Positions 8,583-17,136 of a stretch of 64,000 nt of DNA are shown here, piece after piece. Below the pieces are notes generated by a model. That model worked only from the letters and a program-made list of their open reading frames with translations, searched no databases and was not told the origin of the DNA. A program made the position numbers and the translations under genes. Every line of letters starts with the position of its first letter. Positions within the stretch are counted from its first letter, which is position 1. The DNA lies in the NCBI GenBank assembly GCA_037446355.1, contig JBBIIT010000012.1:9846-73845 (forward strand), in the 5' to 3' direction. This DNA is from Roseiarcus sp037446355. Lineage in GTDB: Bacteria; Pseudomonadota; Alphaproteobacteria; Rhizobiales; Beijerinckiaceae.

Positions 8583-9647
8583 CTATTGCACGACGGCGGC
8601 GAAGCTCGGCCGCGCGGCGATCGCCGCGTGGGCGCGCTTCACGTTGGGAAAGGCCTCGAGCATCGCTTTGCTCTCGGGAAAGCGATGGAGATAGTCGACC
8701 ATTGGCGCCAGCAGGAGGTCGGGAATCGTCAGGCGATTGTCGACAAGATAATCATTGGCGCCGTAGCCGGCCTCCAAGACGCCAAGCGATTTGCGCATCG
8801 CCGGCAACGCGGTTTCGATCGCGGCGCGATCCGGCTTGCCGTCCGGGCCTTTCGGAAACGCATACTGTAGAACATAGTTGCGAACGAATGCGGGATCGAC
8901 GTAGCAGTTGATCGCGCTGATCCATTGTTCCGCGCGCGCGCGGGCGAGTGGGTCCTTAGGCATCAGCGACGGCCCGGCATAGGCGTCGTCGATGTAACGG
9001 GAAATGGCGGCGCTTTCGTAGAGCGTGACGTCGCCGACGCGCAGCACGGGAACCTTGCCGTACGGATTGTGAGCGAGAATTTCCGGCGTCTGCGGCGGCG
9101 CCACCTGCAACCGATGCGCGACGCCTTTTTCCTCGAACGCCAGTCGCACCGAGCGCGTATAGGTCGAAGCGGAAACGCCCATGACCACCGGCGCCGCTTC
9201 GGGAGCTTTCGGGCGTCCTTCGAGCAAAGCGTCGAGTGAATTCCAGCTCGACGTCCAACCCGAGCGATGGGACTCGCGGAATTCCTCCACGGCGAATCCG
9301 GTCTGTTCTAGCCGCAAATCCGTTCCCCCCTCGACGGGCGCGAGGGTCACGCTGACCAGCGTTTCCGGGTTACGGCCCTCGCCGTTGAGCCAACCCCAGG
9401 TGAAAACGAGCTTGCGCGGCGGTTCGAGTTCGCGAAATTCCCCGGTCACGATATGCACCGCGCCCGAGGGCGAGTGCATCTCGATGCGGTATTTGCCGCC
9501 GACCCGCGCGTCGATCTCGCAACGGGGCACTGTTGTCGTCTCCGGGCCGTACCAGCCCTGAATCAGCGCCTTCTGCGTGAAGGCGGCGAAGACGCGTTCC
9601 GGCGGCGCCTTGAAGCGCCTGTTGAGCACCAGCGGGGCGACGGTCAT
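8583..9647 (-). CDS. SRPBCC (AHSA1-like) domain fused to glutathione S-transferase
   Basis: Two-domain protein (354 aa). Residues 1 to about 145 are an SRPBCC/Aha1-type lipid or ligand-binding fold, with an RRFKAPPERVFAAFT start, WYGPE, and a W-x-x-SWNSLDALL end helix. From about residue 153 a complete GST follows: a thioredoxin-like half with VPVLRVGD and ESAAISRYI (the Glu-Ser pair that binds the glutathione gamma-glutamyl group), then an all-alpha half ending in a typical GST C-terminus. Met155 could be an ancestral GST start, but no ribosome site precedes it, so the fusion looks genuine. The start codon overlaps the arsR stop in ATGA, so translation is coupled. Confidence 0.87.
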   Translation of the reverse strand: MTVAPLVLNRRFKAPPERVFAAFTQKALIQGWYGPETTTVPRCEIDARVGGKYRIEMHSPSGAVHIVTGEFRELEPPRKLVFTWGWLNGEGRNPETLVSVTLAPVEGGTDLRLEQTGFAVEEFRESHRSGWTSSWNSLDALLEGRPKAPEAAPVVMGVSASTYTRSVRLAFEEKGVAHRLQVAPPQTPEILAHNPYGKVPVLRVGDVTLYESAAISRYIDDAYAGPSLMPKDPLARARAEQWISAINCYVDPAFVRNYVLQYAFPKGPDGKPDRAAIETALPAMRKSLGVLEAGYGANDYLVDNRLTIPDLLLAPMVDYLHRFPESKAMLEAFPNVKRAHAAIAARPSFAAVVQ

Positions 9648-9988
9648 GGCGTATTCTCCTCGGTGTTTGGACTTTCGTCGTCAGACCCGAGCAACGCGTC
9701 GAGACGCTCGAAGCTGACCTCCCAGAACCTGCGGGTTTCCTCGATCCAGTCCTTCGCCTGCGCGAGGCGCTCGCGCCGCAACGAGCAGAGCCGAAACCGG
9801 GCGCGAACCTTGCGCTCGATGAGATCGGCCTCCTCGAGCACTTTGAGGTGGCGCGAAATCGCCGGCGCGCTGATCGCGAACGGCTTCGCCAATTCTCCGA
9901 CCGACGTCTCGCCTTCGGCGAGGCGGGCCAGAATCGCGCGTCGCGTCGGATCGGCCAAAGCGGAAAAAGTTTGCGAAAGCGTATCCAT
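9644..9988 (-). CDS. ArsR-family winged-helix repressor
   Basis: Small DNA-binding regulator (114 aa) of the ArsR/SmtB fold. The N-terminus reads F-x-ALADPTRRAIL, the helix-turn-helix spans GELAKPFAISAPAISRHLK, and a beta-wing with KVRARFR follows. No metal-binding Cys pair is visible, so it is the non-metal subtype usually paired with SRPBCC proteins. First gene of the minus-strand operon arsR, SRPBCC-GST, DUF899, yciI. A TTAAC-N6-GTTAA inverted repeat lies 7 bp upstream of its start codon and is the likely autoregulatory operator. Confidence 0.9.
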   Translation of the reverse strand: MDTLSQTFSALADPTRRAILARLAEGETSVGELAKPFAISAPAISRHLKVLEEADLIERKVRARFRLCSLRRERLAQAKDWIEETRRFWEVSFERLDALLGSDDESPNTEENTP

Positions 9989-9995
9989 AGTTCAT

Positions 9996-10011
9996 TTAAC
10001 CACATTGTTAA
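9996..10011. promoter_or_regulatory. Candidate ArsR operator (TTAAC-N6-GTTAA)
   Basis: Inverted repeat with 5-bp arms and a 6-bp spacer directly upstream of the arsR start codon. AT-rich TTAAC half-sites of this kind are familiar in front of ArsR/SRPBCC operons. Binding is inferred, not shown. The divergent ATP-grasp/alpha-E gene begins 116 bp away. Confidence 0.45.
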
Positions 10012-10126
10012 TTGAGGCGCAAGACCGCCGCGCGGCGCTGGCGCGCGAACGCGAACGCGGCCATACTGCGGCGCGGCTGCCCCGACTGCGCGTCGCCAAG
10101 CCACGCAGAACGTTTCTGGAGCCGCT

Positions 10127-12646
10127 TTGCCCGCCCGCGCCCGCCCTGTCGCCGCCCCCGACGAAGCCGTTCAGCGCCTCGCCGCCTGGACGCGAGGCTA
10201 CGCGCCGTTGCCGGGCATTCCCGACGAATTCATAGACGCCGAGGGGCAGCGGCGACCGCATTGGACGCGACTTCTGCAAAACCTTGCCGCGTTCGGCCCG
10301 GACGAGGTCTCGCTGCGCTTCGCCGCCGCCGACCGGCGCATCCGCAATCGCGGCATGTCCTACCGCGTCCAGGGCGAGGCGTCCGAACGCATCTGGCCGC
10401 TCAGTCGGATGCCGCTGCTCATTCCCGAAAGCGAATGGCGCGAAATCGCCCGCGGCGTTTCGCAGCGGGCCGAGTTGCTGGAGCGCGTGCTCGCCGATTT
10501 ATATGGCGAGGGCCGACTGATCTCCGAGGGCGCGCTGCCGGCCGCCGCGCTGACGGGTTCGACCGATTTCGTCGCCGCGATGCGCGGCGTGAAGCCGCCG
10601 GGCGGGCGATGGCTGCGCTTGTTCGCCGTCGACATCGGCCGCGGCCCGGATGGGCGCTGGTGGGCGCTCGGCGATCGCGCGCAAGCGCCCTCGGGCTCGG
10701 GCTACGCGCTCGAAAACCGCCTCGTCGTCTCGCAGGCCTTCCCCTCGCTCTACCGGGAAATGAACGTCGAGCGGCTCGCCCCGTTTTTTCGCGAGTTGCG
10801 CGCGGGGCTGCGCTCAGGCGGCGAGCGCTCGGAGCCGCGCATCGGCATCCTGACGCCGGGCCCCTTGAGCGCGACCTATTTCGAGCAGGCCTATCTTGCG
10901 CGCTATCTCGGGTTTCTGCTGGTCGAGGGCGACGATCTCGTCGTGCGCGAGGGCCGCGTGTTCGTGCGCACGATCGCCGGCCTCAAGCGCGCGGACGTGC
11001 TGTGGCGCCACGTCGACGCCGAGTGGTGCGACCCGCTCGAACTCAATTCCGCCTCGCACATCGGCGTGCCCGGGCTGATCGACTCCATTCGCGCCGGCGG
11101 CGTCGCGGTCGAGAACATGCCGGGCTCCGGGCTTGTCGAATCGCGCGCTTTGCTCGCCTTTCTACCGGCGCTGGCGCGTCGCCTGCTCGGCGAAGAGCTC
11201 GCCATGCCCAATATTGCGACCTGGTGGTGCGGTCAGCCGGCCGAGCGCGAGCGTGTTCTCGCCTCGCTCGAAAATGTCGCGGTCACCGGAGCCTTTCGCG
11301 ACGCCCCGCCTGGCTTCGGCCCGGGCCGCAGCGTCGTGGCGGCGGAGCTGGCGCCCGACCGGCGCGCGGCGCTGCGCTCGGCGATCGAGGCGCGCGGGGT
11401 CGACTACGTCGGCCAGGATCTCGTGCGCCTGTCGACGACGCCGCGTTGGGAGGATGGCCGGCTGACGCCCCGTCCGTTCGTGCTGCGCGTTTACGCCGCC
11501 GCGACGCCGGACGGCTGGCGTGTGATGCCTGGCGGCTTCGCGCGCATTTCCGACGCGCCCGACGCGCGCGCGGTCTCGATGGGCGCGGGCGTCGAATCGG
11601 CCGACGTCTGGGTGCTTTCCGAGCGCCCCGTCGAGACGACCTCGCTGCTGCCGACGCCCGAAAAGGTGCGCATCGTGCGGATGCTCGGCAACCTGCCGAG
11701 CCGCGCGGCCGACAACCTTTTCTGGTTCGGACGGTATCTCGAACGCGAGGAGGCGACGTTGCGGCTCGTGCGCTGCCTTTGCGCGCGCGCGGTCGATCCC
11801 GACGCGCCGACGAGCGGCGCCAAGCAATCCGTCGAGAAACTCAAAGCCATGCTGGTCGCTTGGGGCGCCATCGGAGCCGAGGACGTGGGCGCCGCCTCCA
11901 GCGAAGCAGGCGAGACTGCGCTGCGCGATCCCGACAATTACGGCTCGGCGCTCTCGATCGCCCGCTCGGCGCGCTACGCTGCTTCGGTGATCCGCGAGCG
12001 CCTCACGCAACAAACATGGCAACTGATCGGCCGGCTGGAGGCGATCATCCTCGATACGCCGAAACGGAGCCTCGCCGAATCCGAGGTGCTCGATTGCATC
12101 GACGAGGCGCTGACTTCCATCGCCGCGCTCGCCGGACTCTTCGACGAAAATTTCAACCGCGGCGCCGGCTGGATATTCTATGAGCTCGGCCGACGCATCG
12201 AGCGCGGCATCAACACCTGTCGCATCGCGCGTAATTTCGCGCATCAGGACGCGACCGAACACAACCTCGACGTGATGCTCGATCTCATCGATTCGCAGAT
12301 CACCTATCGTTCGCGCACGTTGATCGGCGTCGCGCTGGCGCCGGTGCGCGACATGGCGCTGCTCGATCCGTTCAACCCGCGCTCGGTCGCCTTCCAGGCC
12401 AATCTCATTCAGGCCCATATCGGCGCGCTGCCGGTGCTGCGACAGGACGGCCTGCCCGAGGAGCCGTTGCGACTGGCCACGCTCCTTAGCGCCGAGCTTT
12501 CCGCCGAATACGCGGACCGCATCGAGGACCAACGCATTCTGGCGATCGAGCAGCGGCTGGCGACGCTCGCCGAAGCGATCGCCACGCGCTACTTCGTGCA
12601 GGGCGCCTCGCAAGCGCGCGCGGAAAAAGTGATAGGCCTCGCGTGA
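10127..12646 (+). CDS. Circularly permuted ATP-grasp protein fused to alpha-E domain
   Basis: Fusion (839 aa). The N-terminal ~490 residues match the circularly permuted ATP-grasp (DUF404/DUF407) type, with RGVSQRAELLERVLADLYG, GRWLRLFAVDIGRG and a GVDYVGQDLVRLST stretch. From about residue 520 an alpha-E (DUF403) helical domain begins with the hallmark ADNLFWFGRYLERE. Such proteins are predicted to form amide bonds on an unknown substrate together with transglutaminase-like proteases. The start is TTG with GGAG eight bases upstream; no closer ATG fits. The stop overlaps the GTG start of the next transglutaminase by 4 bp. In many genomes the two halves are separate genes. Confidence 0.88.
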   Translation: MPARARPVAAPDEAVQRLAAWTRGYAPLPGIPDEFIDAEGQRRPHWTRLLQNLAAFGPDEVSLRFAAADRRIRNRGMSYRVQGEASERIWPLSRMPLLIPESEWREIARGVSQRAELLERVLADLYGEGRLISEGALPAAALTGSTDFVAAMRGVKPPGGRWLRLFAVDIGRGPDGRWWALGDRAQAPSGSGYALENRLVVSQAFPSLYREMNVERLAPFFRELRAGLRSGGERSEPRIGILTPGPLSATYFEQAYLARYLGFLLVEGDDLVVREGRVFVRTIAGLKRADVLWRHVDAEWCDPLELNSASHIGVPGLIDSIRAGGVAVENMPGSGLVESRALLAFLPALARRLLGEELAMPNIATWWCGQPAERERVLASLENVAVTGAFRDAPPGFGPGRSVVAAELAPDRRAALRSAIEARGVDYVGQDLVRLSTTPRWEDGRLTPRPFVLRVYAAATPDGWRVMPGGFARISDAPDARAVSMGAGVESADVWVLSERPVETTSLLPTPEKVRIVRMLGNLPSRAADNLFWFGRYLEREEATLRLVRCLCARAVDPDAPTSGAKQSVEKLKAMLVAWGAIGAEDVGAASSEAGETALRDPDNYGSALSIARSARYAASVIRERLTQQTWQLIGRLEAIILDTPKRSLAESEVLDCIDEALTSIAALAGLFDENFNRGAGWIFYELGRRIERGINTCRIARNFAHQDATEHNLDVMLDLIDSQITYRSRTLIGVALAPVRDMALLDPFNPRSVAFQANLIQAHIGALPVLRQDGLPEEPLRLATLLSAELSAEYADRIEDQRILAIEQRLATLAEAIATRYFVQGASQARAEKVIGLA

Positions 12647-13518
12647 TCTACGACGTCACGCATCTCACGCGCTATCGCTACGATGCGCCGGTCGCGGTCA
12701 ACAATTGCAGCTTGCGGCTCTATCCGCGCGACGGCGTCGGGCAAAAGGTCTTCGCCTCGCATATCGAAGTCTCGCCGAAGCCGCAGGATTGGACCGAGCG
12801 CCTCGATCCGTTCGCCAACCGCGTCGCGCGAATGCGCATCGAGTCGCCGCACCGCGAGCTCGTCATCAAGGCGATCTCGCGCGTCGGCGTCGAACGCCCT
12901 GCGCCGCCGATCGCCGCCCTGACGCCGTCGTGGGAGACCATCGCCGCACTGGCGGCCCAGACGCAGTCGCTCGACGCCGATTCGCCGGCGAGCGCGATCT
13001 ATCCCAGTCGCCAGGTTCATCTGTTCGATGCCGCGACCGCATACGCGCGCCAATCGTTCTCGTCCGCGCGGCCGATCTACGAAGCCGCAGTCGAACTCAA
13101 CCAGCGTATCAAGCGTGACTTCATATACGACGCCAAGGCGACCGACGTGACGACCGCGCCCGCCGAAGCGTTCGATCGGCGGCGTGGCGTCTGCCAGGAT
13201 TTCGCGCATGTGATGATCGCCGCGCTGCGCGGTCTCGGCGTCCCGGCGCTCTATGTCAGCGGCTACATCCGAACCGTTCCTCCGCTCGGCAAGCCGCGCC
13301 TGCAGGGCGCCGACGCCTCGCACGCCTGGGTCTCGGTCTGGTGCGGCCCCGCCTTCGGCTGGCTCGGCCTCGATCCAACCAACGCGCTGGCCGAGGGCGA
13401 CGATCACGTCGTCGTCGCGCGCGGGCGCGACTACGCCGACGTGCCGCCGGTCGACGGGGTGATCTTCTCGTTCGGCGGCCACGAACTCGAAGTCGAAGTG
13501 GACGTCGCGCCGATATGA
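12643..13518 (+). CDS. Transglutaminase-like cysteine protein
   Basis: Bacterial transglutaminase-like protein (291 aa) with an N-terminal beta-domain (YDVTHLTRYRYDAPV) and a papain-like core. The catalytic triad is visible as Cys184 in GVCQDFAH, a His in ASHAWVSV and an Asp in GLDPTN. No signal peptide is present, so it is probably cytosolic. It is translated from GTG overlapping the ATP-grasp/alpha-E stop and itself overlaps the following dehydratase by ATGA. Published domain surveys predict this family acts as a protease or transferase on the product of the linked ATP-grasp ligase. Confidence 0.9.
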   Translation: MIYDVTHLTRYRYDAPVAVNNCSLRLYPRDGVGQKVFASHIEVSPKPQDWTERLDPFANRVARMRIESPHRELVIKAISRVGVERPAPPIAALTPSWETIAALAAQTQSLDADSPASAIYPSRQVHLFDAATAYARQSFSSARPIYEAAVELNQRIKRDFIYDAKATDVTTAPAEAFDRRRGVCQDFAHVMIAALRGLGVPALYVSGYIRTVPPLGKPRLQGADASHAWVSVWCGPAFGWLGLDPTNALAEGDDHVVVARGRDYADVPPVDGVIFSFGGHELEVEVDVAPI

Positions 13519-14471
13519 CTCCCGTGCAACCTGATGTTTCGCCCGACCTGATCGAAGCCGCGCACCGCCGCATCGCGCCGCACGTGCGGCGCACGCCGCT
13601 GATGGAGACGCCATCGCCGGTTCCGGGCGCGCAGCCAATCTCGATCAAATATGAATTCCTGCAACATACCGGCTCGTTTAAGTCGCGCGGCGCTTTCAAC
13701 AATCTCCTGACGCGCGCGCCGGCGGCGGCGGGCTGCGCCGCGGCCTCCGGTGGCAATCACGGCGCGGCGGTCGCCTATGCCGCCGGCAAGCTCGGCGTCA
13801 GGGCGCGTATTTTCGTGCCTCAGATCGCCGCCCCGGTGAAGATCGCCAAAATCAAGGCCTACGGCGCCGAAGTCCATGTCGACGGCGCGACTTATTTCGA
13901 TGCGCTGGCGCTGTGCGAAGCTTACGTCGCGGCGAGCGGCGCGATGCCCATCAGCGCTTACGACACGTTCGAGACGATCGCCGGCCAGGGCACGGTCGGG
14001 CTGGAATGGGAGCGCGACCTCGCGCGGCTCGACCTCCCCCCTCTCGACACCGTGCTGGTCGCGGTCGGCGGCGGCGGCCTCATCGCCGGCGTCGCGGCCT
14101 GGTTCGACAACAGGGTCAGGGTCGTCGGCGTCGAACCCGAGGGCTCGCGCGCGTTGCACGCCGCCTTCGAGGCGGGGCGTCCCGTCGATGTCGAGGTGAA
14201 GTCGGTTGCCGCGGATTCGCTGGGCGCACGGCGGGCTGGCGATCTCTGTTTTTCCATCGCCCGCCGCGCCGTCGCGCGGGTAGCCCTGGTCACCGACGAG
14301 GCAATCCGGGCCGCCCAGCTCGAACTTTGGCGCTCGATGTGCGTGATCGCCGAGCCCGGCGGCGCGGCCGCCTATGCGGCGCTCGCGAGCGGCGCCTATG
14401 TCCCCGCGCCGGGCGAGCGGGTCGGCGTGCTGATCTGCGGCGCCAACGCGGAACTTGGCGCGTTTGCGTGA
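13515..14471 (+). CDS. Threonine/serine dehydratase-like PLP enzyme
   Basis: Fold-type II PLP enzyme (318 aa) of the threonine ammonia-lyase/serine racemase group. The Schiff-base Lys is in GSFKSRGAF, the phosphate-binding loop is VGGGGLIAG, and SGGNHGAAVAYAA is the substrate loop. There is no C-terminal ACT or regulatory domain, so it is the short catabolic type. It would deaminate L-threonine or L-serine to the 2-oxoacid. ATG 13515 overlaps the upstream stop codon, so it is translationally coupled to the transglutaminase. A link to the amidoligase system is possible but unproven. Confidence 0.87.
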   Translation: MTPVQPDVSPDLIEAAHRRIAPHVRRTPLMETPSPVPGAQPISIKYEFLQHTGSFKSRGAFNNLLTRAPAAAGCAAASGGNHGAAVAYAAGKLGVRARIFVPQIAAPVKIAKIKAYGAEVHVDGATYFDALALCEAYVAASGAMPISAYDTFETIAGQGTVGLEWERDLARLDLPPLDTVLVAVGGGGLIAGVAAWFDNRVRVVGVEPEGSRALHAAFEAGRPVDVEVKSVAADSLGARRAGDLCFSIARRAVARVALVTDEAIRAAQLELWRSMCVIAEPGGAAAYAALASGAYVPAPGERVGVLICGANAELGAFA

Positions 14472-14480
14472 ACACGGAGG

Positions 14481-14509
14481 TTGCGAGCCGCCCGATCGCG
14501 CACTATGGT
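14481..14509 (+). promoter_or_regulatory. Candidate promoter of tRNA-Gln
   Basis: TTGCGA (14481-14486), a 17-bp spacer and TATGGT (14504-14509) lie about 42 bp upstream of the tRNA 5' end. Both hexamers and the spacing fit a housekeeping-sigma promoter for a stable RNA. Confidence 0.45.
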
Positions 14510-14550
14510 CCGCCCGCTTCGCAAGGCCGGCCCCCGGCCTTGGCGGCTGT

Positions 14551-14625
14551 TGGGGCGTAGCCAAGTGGTAAGGCAGCGGATTTTGATTCCGCCATCCCCT
14601 GGTTCGAATCCAGGCGCCCCAGCCA
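14551..14625 (+). tRNA. tRNA-Gln (anticodon UUG)
   Basis: Full cloverleaf: acceptor TGGGGCG pairs with CGCCCCA. The D-arm contains AGCCAAGTGGTAAGG. The anticodon stem GCGGA/TCCGC encloses loop TTTTGAT with anticodon TTG, and the T-loop is GGTTCGAATCC. Encoded CCA occupies 14623-14625. The 243 bp between it and the convergent AEC gene (14626-14868) hold nothing that I can recognise. Confidence 0.97.
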
Positions 14626-14868
14626 GTCGCGCCGATCGTCTTCGCCAGGAGGAACCGGCGGTCAATCGGCGCCGGTTTCGGCTTGGGAGAGATCAAATCG
14701 GTCTGGCGGTGCGTTGGAAGCCGAACGAGACCTATGCGTTCGACGTGACCGTTCAAGCGCAGCATTGGGATCGCGTAGCCGCTGCGCCGTGAAATTCGCT
14801 CAATCTGACGCATTTCGAGCGCGCAATTTCGCATCGAGGCCGTCGCGTCGATTGGAACGCGACCCTTG

Positions 14869-15795
14869 TCACAGAATCAGCAGCAATCCCGATACGGTGA
14901 AGAAGGATAGCGCGGTCGCCGCCATCAGCGCCGCGGCGCCGATATGCTCCTGCCCGTAGGAGCGTCCAAGCAGAGGATAGATGCCCAGCATCGGCGCCGA
15001 CGCGTAAATCAGCATCGCCTTGCGCAATTGCGGATCGAGATGCGGCGTCAAGGTCAGGGCCGCGAACACCGCCAAGGGATGCAGCGCCAGCTTGCCGACG
15101 ACGACGCGCGCCGCATCGACGACGACGCCGCCAAGGCGCAATCCGACCAGCGATCCGCCAACGGTGAACAGCGCGAGCGCGCCTGAGGCCAGAGCCAGCA
15201 TGTCAACCGAGCGAAATATCGGCGTTGGCAGCTTGATCCCGGAGAGCGACGCCGCCGCGCCGAGCGCGATGCCGATGATGAGCGGGTTGCGCGCGAGACG
15301 GCCGAGAATATGGGCAAAGATCGCCGGCGCCGATTTGCCTCGATGGCCGGCGCTTTCGGCCAGCGTCAGGGCAAGCGGAATGACGATCACGTTCTCGACC
15401 GCCATGCAGAGCGCCAGCGCGACCGCAGCCGGCGGCCCGACGACCAGCAACGCGATCGGATAGCCGACGAAACCGCTGTTGGAGGAACTCGAACCCAGCG
15501 CCTGATAGGCGTCGGCGGCGAGATCGCCGGGCCGCCACGCGCGAGCCCAAGCGAACGCAACGGCGAACGCCGCGAGCGAGCCCAACGCATATACGAGCAG
15601 ATAATCGCCGTTCGCGATCTCAGCGAACGGACGCTGCGCCAGCGACTTGAAGATCAGGGCCGGCAGCGCGAAGCGCAACACGAAGCCGCCGAGCGCGCGC
15701 ACGTCCGCCGCGCTCGTCGCGCCGAACCGTGTCGCGACATAACCCAGCGCGATCAGGATGAAGATCGGAAGGGTGATAGACAATACGTCGAGCAC
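14869..15795 (-). CDS. AEC-family (auxin efflux carrier-like) transporter
   Basis: Inner-membrane carrier (308 aa) with two bundles of about five helices separated by a short cytoplasmic loop, as in the AEC/malonate-malate carrier family. The conserved SSNSGFVGYPI motif in the first bundle is visible. The family moves organic anions by secondary transport. The start is GTG at 15795, only 6 bp after the AroE-like stop, so it is the promoter-distal gene of the minus-strand operon. It would give the catabolic locus a second transport route besides the Liv-type ABC importer. Direction and substrate are unknown. Confidence 0.85.
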   Translation of the reverse strand: MLDVLSITLPIFILIALGYVATRFGATSAADVRALGGFVLRFALPALIFKSLAQRPFAEIANGDYLLVYALGSLAAFAVAFAWARAWRPGDLAADAYQALGSSSSNSGFVGYPIALLVVGPPAAVALALCMAVENVIVIPLALTLAESAGHRGKSAPAIFAHILGRLARNPLIIGIALGAAASLSGIKLPTPIFRSVDMLALASGALALFTVGGSLVGLRLGGVVVDAARVVVGKLALHPLAVFAALTLTPHLDPQLRKAMLIYASAPMLGIYPLLGRSYGQEHIGAAALMAATALSFFTVSGLLLIL

Positions 15796-15800
15796 GGCGC

Positions 15801-16634
15801 TCAGTACTGAAGTTTGGAAAGCGCGCGCAGTTCTTCGGGCGTCGTCGAACCGAAGCCAAAGAATTCGAGATAGGCGGGAATCATCTCGTAGAGCATGTCG
15901 GTTCCGACCTGCACCTGGCAGCCCTTGGCCATCGCCGCCCTGAGCAGCGGCGTGTACTCCTCTTTCATCACGACCTCGCCGACAAAAGTTTGCGGCGAGA
16001 TCGCTTCGATGTCGATCGGAAGAGGATCGCCCGCCTTCATGCCGAGCGGGGTCGCGTTGACCACGATGTCGTAGCCCTCGGGATCAGCGGAGCCGATGCG
16101 CACCTGCAATTCCGGATAATGCTCGACGAGCCGATCGCTCAGGGCTTGAGACGCCGCCGCGGAAGCGTCGTGGAGCCCGAGCGCCGCCGCGCCGGCCCCC
16201 GCGAGCGAGGCTGCGATCGCGCAACCGACGCCGCCCGAACCGACGACGAGCGCGCGCGCGCCTTGGATGCGACGACCCTTGCGCTCCACGCCGCGCACGA
16301 AACCGGCGCCGTCGAACATGTCGCCGACGAGCGAGCCGTCGGGCCGGCGCAGGATTGCGTTGGCGGCCCCGGCGATCTTCGCGGTCGTCGTCAGCTCGTC
16401 GACGAGCCGCGTCGTCGTGACCTTGTGCGGCATCGTCACCAAAGCGCCATGCAAGTTCGCGATGCGAAACAAGGGCCGCAGCAGATCGGCGTAATCCTCG
16501 GCTTTAACGCCGAACGGTACGACGATAACGTCAAGGCCCTTGGCCTCGAACCACGGGTTGTAGATCATCGGCGCCTTGAAGGCTTCGGTTGGATAGCCGA
16601 TGTGTCCGATCAGGCGGGTCTTTCCGGAGATCAT
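15801..16634 (-). CDS. Shikimate dehydrogenase (AroE)-like oxidoreductase 1
   Basis: AroE-superfamily NAD(P)-dependent dehydrogenase (277 aa). The N-terminal substrate domain has the catalytic Lys in VTMPHKV and Asp in MFDGAGF; the Rossmann domain has GSGGVG and VNATPLGM. Two substrate features depart from true AroE: the S-x-S motif that holds the shikimate carboxylate is replaced by F-K-A (in PTEAFKAP), and the NTD motif reads MFD. It may therefore act on a different hydroxy-cyclic acid, as quinate-type or AroE-like paralogues do. The start overlaps the aroQ stop by ATGA. Confidence 0.85.
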   Translation of the reverse strand: MISGKTRLIGHIGYPTEAFKAPMIYNPWFEAKGLDVIVVPFGVKAEDYADLLRPLFRIANLHGALVTMPHKVTTTRLVDELTTTAKIAGAANAILRRPDGSLVGDMFDGAGFVRGVERKGRRIQGARALVVGSGGVGCAIAASLAGAGAAALGLHDASAAASQALSDRLVEHYPELQVRIGSADPEGYDIVVNATPLGMKAGDPLPIDIEAISPQTFVGEVVMKEEYTPLLRAAMAKGCQVQVGTDMLYEMIPAYLEFFGFGSTTPEELRALSKLQY

Positions 16635-17083
16635 TTGGCGGCTTCCGCGATCAACTTGGCGACGCGACGCAGCGCTAGACCGTAGCCGTCCGTCCCCAGT
16701 CCGGCGATGACGCCGTCCGCGCGCAGCGACACGTAGGAATGATGACGAAACGCCTCGCGCTTGTGCACGTTGGAGATATGGACTTCCATCACCGGTCCCT
16801 CGAAGGCGTTGAGCGCGTCGAGGATCGCGACCGAGGTGTGCGTGAAAGCGGCGGGGTTGATGACGATGCCGGCGGCGGCGTCGCGCGCTTCGTGAATCCA
16901 GTCGATGATCTCGTATTCGCGATTACTCTGATGGAATCGCACGGCGACGCCAAGATCGGCGGCCAGCGCGTGGCAGCCCGCCTCGACGTCGGCGAGCGTT
17001 TCGTGGCCGTAGATGTGCGGCTGGCGCTTTCCGAGCAGGTTGAGGTTCGGCCCGTTCAAAACGAAAATGGTCGCGACCGGCAT
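16631..17083 (-). CDS. aroQ: Type II 3-dehydroquinate dehydratase
   Basis: Small (150 aa) class II dehydroquinase interconverting 3-dehydroquinate and 3-dehydroshikimate; the enzyme is a dodecamer in characterised members. Visible signatures are NGPNLNLLGKR, the catalytic Tyr in HIYG, INPAAFTHTS, the catalytic His in EVHISN, and an FRHHS tail. ATG 17083 is preceded by GAAGGGA; the longer frame to 17140 adds an Arg-rich non-homologous tail. Placement between a TIM-barrel gene and an AroE-like gene, in an IclR-led operon, suggests a catabolic (quinate/shikimate side) rather than purely biosynthetic role. Whether another copy exists elsewhere cannot be seen. Confidence 0.93.
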   Translation of the reverse strand: MPVATIFVLNGPNLNLLGKRQPHIYGHETLADVEAGCHALAADLGVAVRFHQSNREYEIIDWIHEARDAAAGIVINPAAFTHTSVAILDALNAFEGPVMEVHISNVHKREAFRHHSYVSLRADGVIAGLGTDGYGLALRRVAKLIAEAAK

Positions 17084-17136
17084 TTCACATTCCCTTCGTC
17101 CGTCGCCGCGAAGCCTCCCCTGCCCGAGGCGCGGCC

